Shown here one piece after another: positions 18,311 through 26,639 of a stretch of DNA of 64,000 bases. This stretch comes from Pyrodictium sp. GTDB lineage: Archaea; Thermoproteota; Thermoprotei_A; Sulfolobales; Pyrodictiaceae. The stretch lies in contig JABXKE010000002.1 of the NCBI GenBank assembly GCA_013540595.1, forward strand, positions 1,054,050 through 1,118,049. The letters are read 5' to 3'. The notes beneath the pieces were generated by a model. That model made no database searches. It worked only from the letters and a program-made list of their open reading frames with translations, and was not told the origin of the DNA. Numbering within the stretch: the first letter of the stretch is position 1; each line of letters opens with the position of its first letter. A program made the position numbers and the translations under genes.

Positions 18311-18725
18311 CTACCACCTCAAGTACTGCTCTATGTTCTGGGAGCGATGCGGCCGCTTTCCCTGGAGCCATCTGATTACTCTGCCTTGCATCTCAGCATC
18401 TCCTGGGTTCGGGATTTCGATTACCTTCTCGTACGCGTCGGCGAGATTCAGGACTACCAGTAGCGTATGCGATGTATCGTAGAGCCAGGCGTAGGTCTGG
18501 CTCCTGAGAACCCATTCAGTTTTTATCACGCTTCTACGAGTAGTCTTCACCTCGATTGGAATACCGCCTACTTGTGCATCTGCTGTTCCGAAGTCGACAA
18601 CGTAGTTCCCTATACCATTCTTCCTAACCCAGCGAGTCAACAAGAAGGCGAGAAGGATGGTCAAGAAAGTCCCTGAAGTACGTCCCGCTATTCCCCCTAA
18701 TCCTCTGGTTTAACGCCACCGACAT
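18311..18725 (-). pseudogene. Frameshifted PD-(D/E)XK nuclease-like gene
   Basis: The downstream frame (18311-18664) holds YVVDFGTADAQ followed by IPIEVKTT. This Asp...Glu-x-Lys spacing is that of PD-(D/E)XK nucleases such as resolvases and restriction enzymes. The usual N-terminal part lies in another frame from the ATG at 18725: MSVALNQRIRGN, then TYFRDFLDHPSRLLVDSL. Removing one G from the GGG at 18628-18630 joins them as VDSL-VRKNGIG and gives about 138 residues. The gene starts the cassette with the RHH regulator and the 211-residue protein. The nuclease assignment is an inference from motif order. The frameshift may be a sequencing error. Confidence 0.55.
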
Positions 18726-19357
18726 GTTGGCCGGGATCTCATACGCCCTGTACAGGCTGGCATAAAAGAATCGAACAGGTAAATGGTGAACAGGAGGGCG
18801 TCAATCCCGGACTAAAGGGTTCGCAACGGTTTACAATTTGCAGACGGGTCTTCCAAGATCTCTATAGGTATTTTCTTGTCTTGAGCACGTTAGAGTGTGC
18901 TAGTGGTACGCATCCACCCAGGGAATCCCCCGCAGCGTGCCTACAACCTTCTGAGTATGCAGCCCCCAGGTCGATAGCGATACGCTTAGAGCACGTAGAC
19001 TCTGAGCTAGTGCGCCGCGTCCTATAGCTTAGCTAGGATCTCAGGGTTACTATCCACGATGCACGCATATATAGTGACTGTCTTGAAGCTATTTTCCCAG
19101 CTATATATCATCGACGAGAGGCTATTAACAAACAGCAAGATAGCTTATGTCCTCACATGCGTTTCCAGGCTGGCCTTGGGAGTAGCAGGATATAGGGAAG
19201 TGCAGGATTTGCGGCAGAAAGTCAAGGGTTCTACTGGATACTCTGTTTATAAGTCATGACGGGCCTTGAACACGGTATCTCCGTCTTACGGAAGATACTT
19301 CCCTATTTTAATCCTCCTGTTTTGTATTTTCTAAGTTGGTTATGAGGGTGTAATAAG
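18726..19357. other. Gene-poor region beside the putative integrated element
   Basis: About 630 bases without a supported gene. A plus-strand frame at 19059-19259 has a hydrophobic, unconvincing sequence. A frame continues upstream of the nuclease-like ATG for about 20 codons, which may be a leader or an older start. I found no clear repeat of the tRNA-Val 3' end here. The last 15 bases contain GAGGGTG, the likely ribosome site of the next gene. Confidence 0.4.
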
Positions 19358-20086
19358 TTGTCGGCTGATATTAATGGAGTCGGGGAGGAGATGCTTCCGG
19401 GCAGTACCAAATTAATATTATTCAATCTACTTAAAATATTAAAATACTTCTACTCGTTCAATGAGTTAGAAAAAGAAATCGGAGTACCGTCCCATGTATT
19501 ATGGCGATATGTAACACTCAGGGTAACACCTGAAAAGAAGACGGCTGAACGGATACTCTCACGTATCAGAGAGAAGAAACTCATTGAAGAGATCATCGCA
19601 AGAGAGGTATCGCCTAACCGGGATCAACCTTGGGTCATTATAAGTAAACCAGGGCTTATTGAGTTAGTAGCATTGAACCTAGCTTATAAGATAAAGAAGA
19701 CCAAAATAGATGTTGTACTTCCAACGCCAGACCCTTACTCGATTCCTCTTGCTACAATGATTTCATCGTATCTGAGGACGAAGCTATGTGTCCCTGCAAG
19801 CTATCTGCCCACCGAGCATGCAATAGTAGAAGCTTATGAGGTTGCAAGTGGTGTTTACTCTGCTGTGGCCCTTCCTAGAGAATGCTTTATAAAGAATTCA
19901 AGAATATTGCTTGCATCATTAAGTTTAATGGATCCTTCCTATTTGAAGGCGTCTTTAAGAATAGTTTTGCGGTCAAAGTCGAAGTTAACCTTAGTCTATG
20001 CTATATTCGGCGACTTAAATATGATTAATACAATGTTGTCAAACTATTATATCGAGAAGCCACAAATAACCGAGGCTAGGGTATAG
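19358..20086 (+). CDS. Phosphoribosyltransferase-like regulator with N-terminal HTH
   Basis: A 242-residue protein starting at TTG, 7 nt after GAGGGTG. The N-terminal 90 residues look like a helix-turn-helix (FNELEKEIGVPSHVLWRYV). The remainder has the shape of a type I phosphoribosyltransferase: a strand with VVLPTPDPYSIPLATMISSY, where the PRPP loop would lie, and a hood with YLPTEHAIVEAYEVASG. Archaeal proteins of this design (GfcR-like) bind a purine or PRPP signal and control transcription. The canonical PRPP motif with two adjacent acidic residues is not evident, so it is probably a sensor rather than an enzyme. The 3' end overlaps a convergent gene by 48 bp. Confidence 0.55.
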   Translation: MSADINGVGEEMLPGSTKLILFNLLKILKYFYSFNELEKEIGVPSHVLWRYVTLRVTPEKKTAERILSRIREKKLIEEIIAREVSPNRDQPWVIISKPGLIELVALNLAYKIKKTKIDVVLPTPDPYSIPLATMISSYLRTKLCVPASYLPTEHAIVEAYEVASGVYSAVALPRECFIKNSRILLASLSLMDPSYLKASLRIVLRSKSKLTLVYAIFGDLNMINTMLSNYYIEKPQITEARV

Positions 20087-20347
20087 TCTTGCAGTCTCAA
20101 CCTTGTATAGAGCATATTGGACCCCTAGTGAGACCAAGCTATCAACTATATTGTTAAGCTTAGGGTACAGTCTTGCAGGTTCTTCTTGTGATTTATAATA
20201 ATAAATGTTTACTCTGTTTTTTGAAGTGACACAGTATGTGTAGCTTATAATTTCATGTGCTGCTCTTAATTTATAGCATCTATGGAGTAGTCCCTTGAGT
20301 TCTTCAATTATGTTTTCTTTGCATGCTAAAGTTTTCTTAACCGGCAA
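20039..20347 (-). CDS. Hypothetical 102-residue protein
   Basis: A small basic-then-neutral protein (MPVKKTLACKENIIEELKGL...) with an alternating strand and helix pattern, including RVNIYYYKSQEEPARLYPKL. It overlaps the end of the RNA methyltransferase gene by 22 bp and follows it on the same strand, so it is likely co-transcribed. Its own 3' end overlaps the convergent PRTase-like gene. I recognise no family. A KEOPS Pcc1-like fold was considered, but no diagnostic residues support it. Confidence 0.45.
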   Translation of the reverse strand: MPVKKTLACKENIIEELKGLLHRCYKLRAAHEIISYTYCVTSKNRVNIYYYKSQEEPARLYPKLNNIVDSLVSLGVQYALYKVETARLYPSLGYLWLLDIIV

Positions 20348-21366
20348 ATGGTGAACCCCTCTGTCTTGTGTTTGTGTGGTAGGAATCGTACACAGTTTCT
20401 TGTGTCTTCCACCAGTTTAAGGCCGAGATATGACGTTACTCCGTTAACTGGTATTTGTAGTGGTGGTTTCTCAATTGTAAAGTCTCCTCGTAGTCTGCTA
20501 GCTAGTGAGACTACGTACTCGTTCTCTTCGACTGAAATAGAGCATGTAGAGTATACTATTACTCCATCTCTTTCAAGTGCATCTAGTGCTGCATTAATTA
20601 GCTGGAATTGTAGTTTAACTCTGCTTATTATGTCATTAAAACTACGTGGCCATCTCCCCTTCTTAAATGGTAATAAGCCTTCTCCGCTACAAGGAGCGTC
20701 AAGTAAGATTGCTTTGAATGTACCATACGAACTAATGTTTCTTGCATCTTCTCTCAGCGCTATAATATTGTGAGTGCCCAGTCTAGATGCATTGTTCTTA
20801 AGAGCAAGGAGCTTCCTTCGATTAATATCAAAAGCTAGTATTGGTGCTAAGGGGTTATGTTGAGCTATCTGTGTGGTCTTTATGCCAGCACCTGCACACA
20901 TATCAACAATTGTACCATCATTTATGTTTTCAGGTGCGAGAACGGGTACTACGGTCATAGAGGCTGGGCCTTGGATGGTATAGAGGCCAAGCAGGTATTC
21001 GAGTGTAGCACCTATTGAGTATGGTGCTTTCTTGACTACAAGTCCATAACTTATGAAGGGGTGTTTCTCGAGTACGAAGTTCTTTGTTTCTAGTCTTCTC
21101 TGTAGCTTGTCTACAGGTGTGAGTAATGTGTTGACTCTTATAGTTTTCATGATTTCGTCTTCTTGAGTGTCTAAGAGCTCCTTAGCTTCGTCTCCAAGTA
21201 GCTCTATATAACGTAAGGCTTGTTCTATGCTAATCCATTTATGCTCCCTAACTAGTTCTTGTGCTAGTTTCATTTTCTCAGGGTCTCTTGATAGGTTAGT
21301 ATAAGCATTGATGAGTTCCCTCTCTATTATCTCAAGCGCCTCACGTATACTTATTGTCAAGATCAC
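20326..21366 (-). CDS. RNA cytosine-C5 methyltransferase (NSUN/RsmB family)
   Basis: A 346-residue SAM-dependent enzyme that methylates cytosine C5 in tRNA or rRNA. Motifs visible: VDMCAGAGIKTTQIAQ (SAM binding, about residue 155), LLDAPCSGEG with the Pro-Cys that helps release product, and YSTCSISVEENEYVV with the Thr-Cys nucleophile. The N-terminal 110 residues are helical and resemble the substrate-binding part of archaeal NSUN6-like enzymes. No PUA domain is clear. Target site and position cannot be inferred. It is divergent from nadM. Confidence 0.88.
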   Translation of the reverse strand: MILTISIREALEIIERELINAYTNLSRDPEKMKLAQELVREHKWISIEQALRYIELLGDEAKELLDTQEDEIMKTIRVNTLLTPVDKLQRRLETKNFVLEKHPFISYGLVVKKAPYSIGATLEYLLGLYTIQGPASMTVVPVLAPENINDGTIVDMCAGAGIKTTQIAQHNPLAPILAFDINRRKLLALKNNASRLGTHNIIALREDARNISSYGTFKAILLDAPCSGEGLLPFKKGRWPRSFNDIISRVKLQFQLINAALDALERDGVIVYSTCSISVEENEYVVSLASRLRGDFTIEKPPLQIPVNGVTSYLGLKLVEDTRNCVRFLPHKHKTEGFTICRLRKL

Positions 21367-21476
21367 AACCCTTCCTTACTTTTTGGTTACAACACCATAC
21401 CGTGGCGCAAACGTATTGCAGGTAGTAACTTTATCAACTCGTAATAGGTTCTACGTGTCCGTGTGGGGTTGTAGTT

Positions 21477-22001
21477 ATGGTGAGAGGGTTATTTGTGGGA
21501 AGGTTCCAGCCTCCTCATTATGGTCATTTCGAAGTTATACGCTGGATTCTTGATAATGGATTTGTTGATGAGCTCATTATAGTTATTGGTTCGGCACAAG
21601 AGAGTCACACACTAAAAGACCCTTTTACTGCTGGCGAACGTTTTGAAATGCTCATGTTGGGGTTAAAGGAGCTCAACATTAGTTATGATAGGATAATCAT
21701 TGTTCCTGTCCAGGATATAGCTATGAATCATGTATGGGTTAGGTATCTAGAAATGTTGCTGCCGCGCTTCGAAGTAGTTTTCTCTAGAAATCCTCTTGTA
21801 GTGAGACTCTTTAAAGAGTATGGCTACAAGGTAGTTGAGCCTCCGCCTTTTAGCCGTTCAGAGTATAGCGCTACTAGGATAAGAGAGCTGATGCTAAGGG
21901 GTGATGATGCTTGGAGAATGTATGTTCCTAGGAGTATAGCTGAGTTTATAGACAAAATTAAAGGAGTAGAGAGGCTTCGTGTTCTGAGTACTAGGGATTA
22001 G
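21477..22001 (+). CDS. nadM: Nicotinamide-nucleotide adenylyltransferase
   Basis: A 174-residue enzyme joining NMN (or nicotinate mononucleotide) and ATP to form NAD or its acid precursor. The nucleotidyltransferase signature GRFQPPHYGH is at residues 8-17. The second signature, SRSEYSATRIRELM, lies near residue 125 and matches the archaeal NadM ISSTxIR-type site. The length equals that of archaeal homologues such as those from Methanocaldococcus. The start ATG is at 21477. The following rtcA gene begins 5 nt downstream, suggesting a two-gene operon. Confidence 0.93.
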   Translation: MVRGLFVGRFQPPHYGHFEVIRWILDNGFVDELIIVIGSAQESHTLKDPFTAGERFEMLMLGLKELNISYDRIIIVPVQDIAMNHVWVRYLEMLLPRFEVVFSRNPLVVRLFKEYGYKVVEPPPFSRSEYSATRIRELMLRGDDAWRMYVPRSIAEFIDKIKGVERLRVLSTRD

Positions 22002-22005
22002 AGTT

Positions 22006-23085
22006 TTGAGTGTAGTTGAAGTGGATGGTAGTCTCGGTGAGGGAGGAGGCCAAATTCTCCGCACAGCATTAGCCTTGTCAGCACTTACTGGGCAGCCAGT
22101 ACGAATCTATAATATTCGTGCAAAACGTCCAAGACCCGGTTTACAACGCCAGCATCTTACGTCTGTTCGGGCTGTTGCAGAGCTTTGTTCGGCTAGAGTT
22201 GAGGGACTCAAGCTTGGCTCTACAGAGATAACTTTCTATCCCGGTAAAGTGAGGAGTGGTGTGTTCAGCTTTGATATAGGTACAGCGGGTAGTGTGACGC
22301 TAGTCTTACAAGCCATCTTACCTGTACTAGTGTATGCTCCGGGCCCCGTGGAGGTAACTATTAGGGGTGGAACGGATGTTCCTTGGAGTCCTCCAATAGA
22401 TTACATACGTCATGTTCTTCGTAGACTTCTTGAACGAGTAGGGTTTGGGTTTGATGTTGTTTTGCGTAGAAGAGGACACTATCCTCGTGGTGGAGGCATT
22501 GTTATTGCCAGAGTAAGTAATCCCCTGGGAAGACTAAACAGCTTTTACTTACGTGAGAGAGGGGCTGTTCGTGTTGTTGAGGGTATCAGTCATGCTGTAA
22601 AACTGCCTCGGCATGTCTCTGAGAGGCAGGCTGATTCTGCACGTAAGATGCTAGAGTCTCTAGGCGTACCCGTCCACATAGAAACAGAGTGGTATGAGCC
22701 GCGCCGGGATCCGCATCTAGGACCGGGAAGTGGCATAGTTGTATGGGCTGTAACGGAACATAGCATCTTAGGCGGTGACTCCTTAGGTGCGAAGGGTAAA
22801 CCTGCAGAGAAGGTTGGTATGGAGGCTGCAAAGAAGCTTCTTGAGGATCTTAGTACTGGGAAGGCACTTGATAGACATGCATCTGATATGATGCTAACTT
22901 ACGCTGCAATAGCTTGTGGCGAAAGCATTATTGGCGGTGCAAGGCTCACAAGTCATGCTGAAACAAATCTGCATGTAATAAAGATTGTACTACCAGAAGT
23001 TAAAGTACAGTTTATTGAAGGTGGCGAGCGCGATAAACCGTTTGTTGTCAGAATCGTTGGTGCATGTATAAGGAGGAGTAGTTAA
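22006..23085 (+). CDS. rtcA: RNA 3'-terminal phosphate cyclase
   Basis: A 359-residue enzyme that converts RNA 3' phosphate to the 2',3'-cyclic phosphate using ATP through an adenylated histidine. Visible family features: GSLGEGGGQILRTALALS at the start, RAKRPRPGLQRQHLTS, the glycine-rich GTAGSVTLVLQ, and DRHASDMMLTY near residue 300, which should carry the catalytic His. Length and motif order are typical. The start is TTG, 5 nt after the nadM stop. It probably takes part in RNA end repair or tRNA processing. Confidence 0.93.
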   Translation: MSVVEVDGSLGEGGGQILRTALALSALTGQPVRIYNIRAKRPRPGLQRQHLTSVRAVAELCSARVEGLKLGSTEITFYPGKVRSGVFSFDIGTAGSVTLVLQAILPVLVYAPGPVEVTIRGGTDVPWSPPIDYIRHVLRRLLERVGFGFDVVLRRRGHYPRGGGIVIARVSNPLGRLNSFYLRERGAVRVVEGISHAVKLPRHVSERQADSARKMLESLGVPVHIETEWYEPRRDPHLGPGSGIVVWAVTEHSILGGDSLGAKGKPAEKVGMEAAKKLLEDLSTGKALDRHASDMMLTYAAIACGESIIGGARLTSHAETNLHVIKIVLPEVKVQFIEGGERDKPFVVRIVGACIRRSS

Positions 23086-23101
23086 CGCTGAGTGTTATTT
23101 C

Positions 23102-24253
23102 TTAATTGTACTTCACGAAAAGCCAAGGCGTGGTTTTCTTAAGGCAATCCATTATGGCTTCTAAGAGCGTCTCTAGTCCGGTGCGCTTTAGTGCTGATAT
23201 TCTTAGCGGCTTATTATGGCAAAGTTTTCTGCTTATAGCTTCATTGGCTATAATAGTCTTGTCCAGCGTCTCTTCGAGCTTGTCGAGGGCTTCTTTTTCG
23301 GCTGCATCTATTTTGTTTATGGCTAGTACGAGTAGTGCTGTGTTGTCTTTAATGAAGCTATGTACAATGGATTCTAGGAGGCGTATTTGCTTGTCTATAT
23401 CTTGTACACGGTCTATTGAGGGGTCAAAAAGGTAGACTACTACATCTGGCAGAGAACGTAGGGCTGCTAAGGCTTTTCTCTCAATGACATTATGCTCCTC
23501 TGGTGGTCTCTCAAGTATTCCTGGGGTATCAACAATGTAGAAGTTGGGCGTAACTGATGTTACTTTACCAACTATTATTTGTTTTGTTGTAAAGGGGTAT
23601 GAGGCTATTTCAGGTTCTGCTGTTGACAACGCAGCGACAAGGGTTGATTTGCCAGCACTAGGGATTCCTGCAACAACTACTATTGGTAAGCCCTCAGCTA
23701 TTATGTGAGTCTTGAGTAGCTCTACTCTAGTTTTGCTAAGTACCTCAAGGTCCTTCTTTAGACGTCTTATTACAGAAAGAATTCTCCCACTTCCCTCACG
23801 CCTTAAACGGGCAGCCTCTGAAGGTGACTGTGATGACAATATTAGTAGCCTATACTCATTCCAGAAAATCCTTATTAGGCGCAAACCTTTACGGACACGT
23901 TTGAGCGCTTTTATATACTGTTCAGAACCAATAAATGAGTCAACAAGACTTCTATGGAAGGTGCTCAAAGACTCTATGTTGGGCATTTCGGCTGCTTGTT
24001 TAAGACGAGAGTAAGCAACATTAAACACGGTCTCTAATCTCTTCAGCTCAAACTCAATGCGCCCCCTCTTGCCAGGCCTTCTAGGCCTGAGTCTTCTATA
24101 GCGCTCACCAACAACACGTATTATTTCATCACTTGAGTACACGTGTATTTCCTTTATCTTTCTAACAGTTGTTATAAGCTTCTGTGCCTCATATTGTCTT
24201 TCAAGCCATGGTAGATTATTTGTATGCTTCTCTAACTCTTGATCCTTAGCCAA
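23102..24253 (-). CDS. Nog1-like GTPase
   Basis: A 383-residue GTP-binding protein. The helical N-terminal half (about 1-190) carries RRLRPRRPGKRGR and resembles the Nog1 N-domain. The G domain follows: P-loop GIPSAGKST at about 196-204, G2 Thr in YPFTTK, G3 DTPG, and G4 NKID. The TTK segment after the P-loop is typical of the Obg/Nog family. In archaea and eukaryotes Nog1 acts in assembly of the large ribosomal subunit, so this is the likely role. The gene is convergent with rtcA. Confidence 0.85.
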   Translation of the reverse strand: MAKDQELEKHTNNLPWLERQYEAQKLITTVRKIKEIHVYSSDEIIRVVGERYRRLRPRRPGKRGRIEFELKRLETVFNVAYSRLKQAAEMPNIESLSTFHRSLVDSFIGSEQYIKALKRVRKGLRLIRIFWNEYRLLILSSQSPSEAARLRREGSGRILSVIRRLKKDLEVLSKTRVELLKTHIIAEGLPIVVVAGIPSAGKSTLVAALSTAEPEIASYPFTTKQIIVGKVTSVTPNFYIVDTPGILERPPEEHNVIERKALAALRSLPDVVVYLFDPSIDRVQDIDKQIRLLESIVHSFIKDNTALLVLAINKIDAAEKEALDKLEETLDKTIIANEAISRKLCHNKPLRISALKRTGLETLLEAIMDCLKKTTPWLFVKYN

Positions 24254-24351
24254 GACCTATACTCCCTAGACTTTCAGCTTGGAATTATCCCCTATTATTC
24301 TCTTCCATGACATTCATAGCACCGTATAATAATACAATACCACAATGACTA

Positions 24352-24918
24352 TCACTGGATAAGGCTTACTACAGATGGAGTTGATAGACATCTCTTGGCT
24401 TTCCGTATTAGGCTGCGTGCACGTGAACGTGTTATGTTATACATTATTGAGACTTCAGCAGCAAAAGGATACTCGTCTTCTAGCACAGTATAAGCTATAT
24501 AGAGAAATGCTGCAGCCTCATTCTTACTAAGCTTCTTTACGGTTTTGTCTATGCATTTGTTCCTTAGGAGTGTTGCCAACTGTCTAACAAGCTTGGGGTC
24601 AAGATCTCTAAAGACATTACTCTCGAAACCTATAATGTCTGCTAGTCTAATCCTATCTCTTATCTCGGAGAGTTTGACTTGGTTGCTTGCCAAGTCGTAT
24701 TTGTAGCGTATATCAATACTCTGTCTTGTTGAGTACGCACTATTCAGGTTAGCACCTCTAGATGTGCCATATTCCACCACGAATTCGTCGAGAACATAGC
24801 CACATGCTCTACATACTAGTGCTCCATTCTTGTAGTCCATAACAATGTTTGACGAACCACAGAGAGGACACTTAGACTTAGGCGTCATAACTGATAATTG
24901 TAGGTTCATTCTTACCAT
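24352..24918 (-). CDS. Short TFB-like protein: zinc ribbon and one cyclin-like region
   Basis: A 188-residue protein. A TFIIB-type zinc ribbon has cysteines 17, 20, 36 and 39 (CPLCGS... CRACGYVL). A B-finger-like segment follows (about 45-75), and then only about 110 residues with the look of one cyclin repeat, ending ITRSRARSLIRKAKRC. Normal archaeal TFB has two cyclin repeats and about 300 residues. The protein may be a specialised factor that modulates promoter opening, comparable in spirit to crenarchaeal TFB3, or a shortened paralogue. The start at 24918 or Met4 is uncertain. It lies upstream of and divergent from the proteasome gene, with 247 bp between them. Confidence 0.75.
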   Translation of the reverse strand: MVRMNLQLSVMTPKSKCPLCGSSNIVMDYKNGALVCRACGYVLDEFVVEYGTSRGANLNSAYSTRQSIDIRYKYDLASNQVKLSEIRDRIRLADIIGFESNVFRDLDPKLVRQLATLLRNKCIDKTVKKLSKNEAAAFLYIAYTVLEDEYPFAAEVSIMYNITRSRARSLIRKAKRCLSTPSVVSLIQ

Positions 24919-25165
24919 TCCTCGACTCCTTATTAAATCACCATATTTTGCTGCATAAATCTAAGTCGTCTATGTCGCTGTGCTAGCTGAAACTAAAGAT
25001 AAGGAAGGTCTTAGCAATGCACTCTATTTTAAGTAAAGGAATCAAAAACAGCTTTATCCCACCTCCTGAGGGGTCTAAGATGCGTATTCTGATTAAGCCT
25101 AGCAATATTAATTCCCGAAACAAGATAAGGTTAAGGGGGGCGAGGGAGGGAGGTGTCATTAAGCC

Positions 25166-25774
25166 TTGAGCTATGGAACTGGAGCAACAGCTGTAGGAAT
25201 AAAAGGTCGCAATTATGTTGTGTTAGCGGCCGAACGTAGAGTGAGTTATGGGGGTTTCGTAGTTAGCAGGAGTGGTAAGAAAGTGTACAAGATAACAGAT
25301 TATCTAGGAGTAGCTCTTGCCGGGCTCTTTGCTGACATGCAAGCCATAGCTAAGGTCATAGCAGCAGAACTCTCATATCACGAGATAACAGTTGGTAGAC
25401 GCTTAAGCGTTAAAGCAGCTGCGAAACTATTAGCGACCATCCTCTACTCATACAAGTACTTTCCATTCCTCTCAGAAGTACTTGTAGGTGGAATCGAGAA
25501 AGACGGTGGTGCTAGACTATATGTAATGGACCCCGTAGGCTCATTAATTGAAGACGACTACGCAGCAATAGGAACAGGAGCAGCAATAGCAATAGGGCTC
25601 ATCGAGAGCAATTATAAGCTTGACATGCCACTTGATAAAGCGAAAGAACTCGCCATTGCTGCCGTCAAAGCAGCAATAGAAAGAGATGTAATGTCTGGTG
25701 ATGGCATTGATGTACTCATGATATATAGTGAGGATGGGGCAACACGCGTTAAAGAAGAGAGTATAAGGGTATAA
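25166..25774 (+). CDS. psmB: Proteasome beta subunit, probably non-catalytic
   Basis: A 202-residue 20S proteasome beta subunit (about 95% of the length is the conserved fold, with GSLIEDDYAAIGTG and MSGDGIDV). Aligning VGIK with the active subunit encoded at 27819 places Ala at the Thr1 position (GATAVG), and Asp17 is replaced by Glu (LAAERR). There is no long propeptide. Crenarchaea commonly have one active and one inactive beta subunit, and this one fits the inactive class. The start is TTG, preceded by GGGAGGGAGGTG. It is followed after about 30 bp by endonuclease V. Confidence 0.88.
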   Translation: MSYGTGATAVGIKGRNYVVLAAERRVSYGGFVVSRSGKKVYKITDYLGVALAGLFADMQAIAKVIAAELSYHEITVGRRLSVKAAAKLLATILYSYKYFPFLSEVLVGGIEKDGGARLYVMDPVGSLIEDDYAAIGTGAAIAIGLIESNYKLDMPLDKAKELAIAAVKAAIERDVMSGDGIDVLMIYSEDGATRVKEESIRV

Positions 25775-25805
25775 CTTCATTCTTGTTTGTATAAGTTGTA
25801 GTGTA

Positions 25806-26639
25806 GTGGGTGTAAGTGAGGTAATGACTATACGTCAAAAACTAATTGAAGTACAAAAAAAGATTGGACACAAGGTTCTCTCAACAATAAAGAAAGACTT
25901 GTGTTCACTTGAAGAATTATTAAATTCTTACGCAATAGGATTTGACGCATCATACTCGAAAAAATATGGAGGTATAGCCGTTGCAACACTTGTAAATATA
26001 GGCACTAACGAGCTAATTAGCTATGCTATTGCTATAGGAGAACCCCCCCTAGAGTACATACCTGGCTTGCTTGCTTTTAGAGAAGCCCCACTCTACTATG
26101 CTGCCTACCTAAATCTAGTTAAAAAGATCAAGACACTACCTAGGTGTTTAGTAGCAATTATAGATGGGCATGGCATAGCTCATCCCCGTAATGCTGGCAT
26201 AGCCTCACATATTGGCCTAGCGCTAAACATACCAAGCATAGGGGTTGCCAAGAAAAGACTATATGGTGTAGAGAAGACCAAGGAGGCTAGCAACAGAGTA
26301 GCCAGCAACGAGTCTAAGATAGCAATAAAGGGATACGTCTATGACCCAAAAACCGGTGAACCCCTTGCCGCAGTTCTCGTATTTGGCAAAAAGAAGATCT
26401 ATGTCAGCCCAGGTGCATACATAACTTTTGAATCAGCAATAAGAGTCGTACAACAGCTACTCCTCGAGCCTGGGTGTCGTCTGCCAACACCAACTTATTA
26501 TGCCGACTCGATCTCAAGGCGAATAGCAAGATGCCTTGATAATGGGAGATGTACACCAGAGACTGTAGGAAGCCCACAGAGAACCCTTGAACACTATGCT
26601 GGTAAGAGTAAGACTACAACATTCTACTACTTGATTTAG
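25806..26639 (+). CDS. nfi: Endonuclease V
   Basis: A 277-residue DNA repair nuclease that cleaves near deaminated bases such as inosine. Conserved motifs: IGFDASY with Asp47 as a metal ligand; YIPGLLAFREAP, the base-reading wedge region with its Glu; and IIDGHGIAHPRNAGIASHIG, with the second Asp and the glycine-rich loop. The enzyme has an extra C-terminal tail of about 50 residues compared with the bacterial version. The annotated GTG at 25806 is uncertain. An ATG at 25824 is the alternative. The stop abuts the end of the convergent egsA gene. Confidence 0.9.
   Translation: MGVSEVMTIRQKLIEVQKKIGHKVLSTIKKDLCSLEELLNSYAIGFDASYSKKYGGIAVATLVNIGTNELISYAIAIGEPPLEYIPGLLAFREAPLYYAAYLNLVKKIKTLPRCLVAIIDGHGIAHPRNAGIASHIGLALNIPSIGVAKKRLYGVEKTKEASNRVASNESKIAIKGYVYDPKTGEPLAAVLVFGKKKIYVSPGAYITFESAIRVVQQLLLEPGCRLPTPTYYADSISRRIARCLDNGRCTPETVGSPQRTLEHYAGKSKTTTFYYLI

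Noticed and set aside
19059-19259. Plus-strand frame of 66 codons in the gap before 19358
   Set aside because: No family, no ribosome site, and hydrophobic pieces without a clear membrane helix pattern.
18726-19357. Direct repeat of the tRNA-Val 3' end as an attachment site
   Set aside because: I looked for the GGGCCCGCGGGGATTT-like 3' half in this region and did not find it; a copy may lie elsewhere or be lost.
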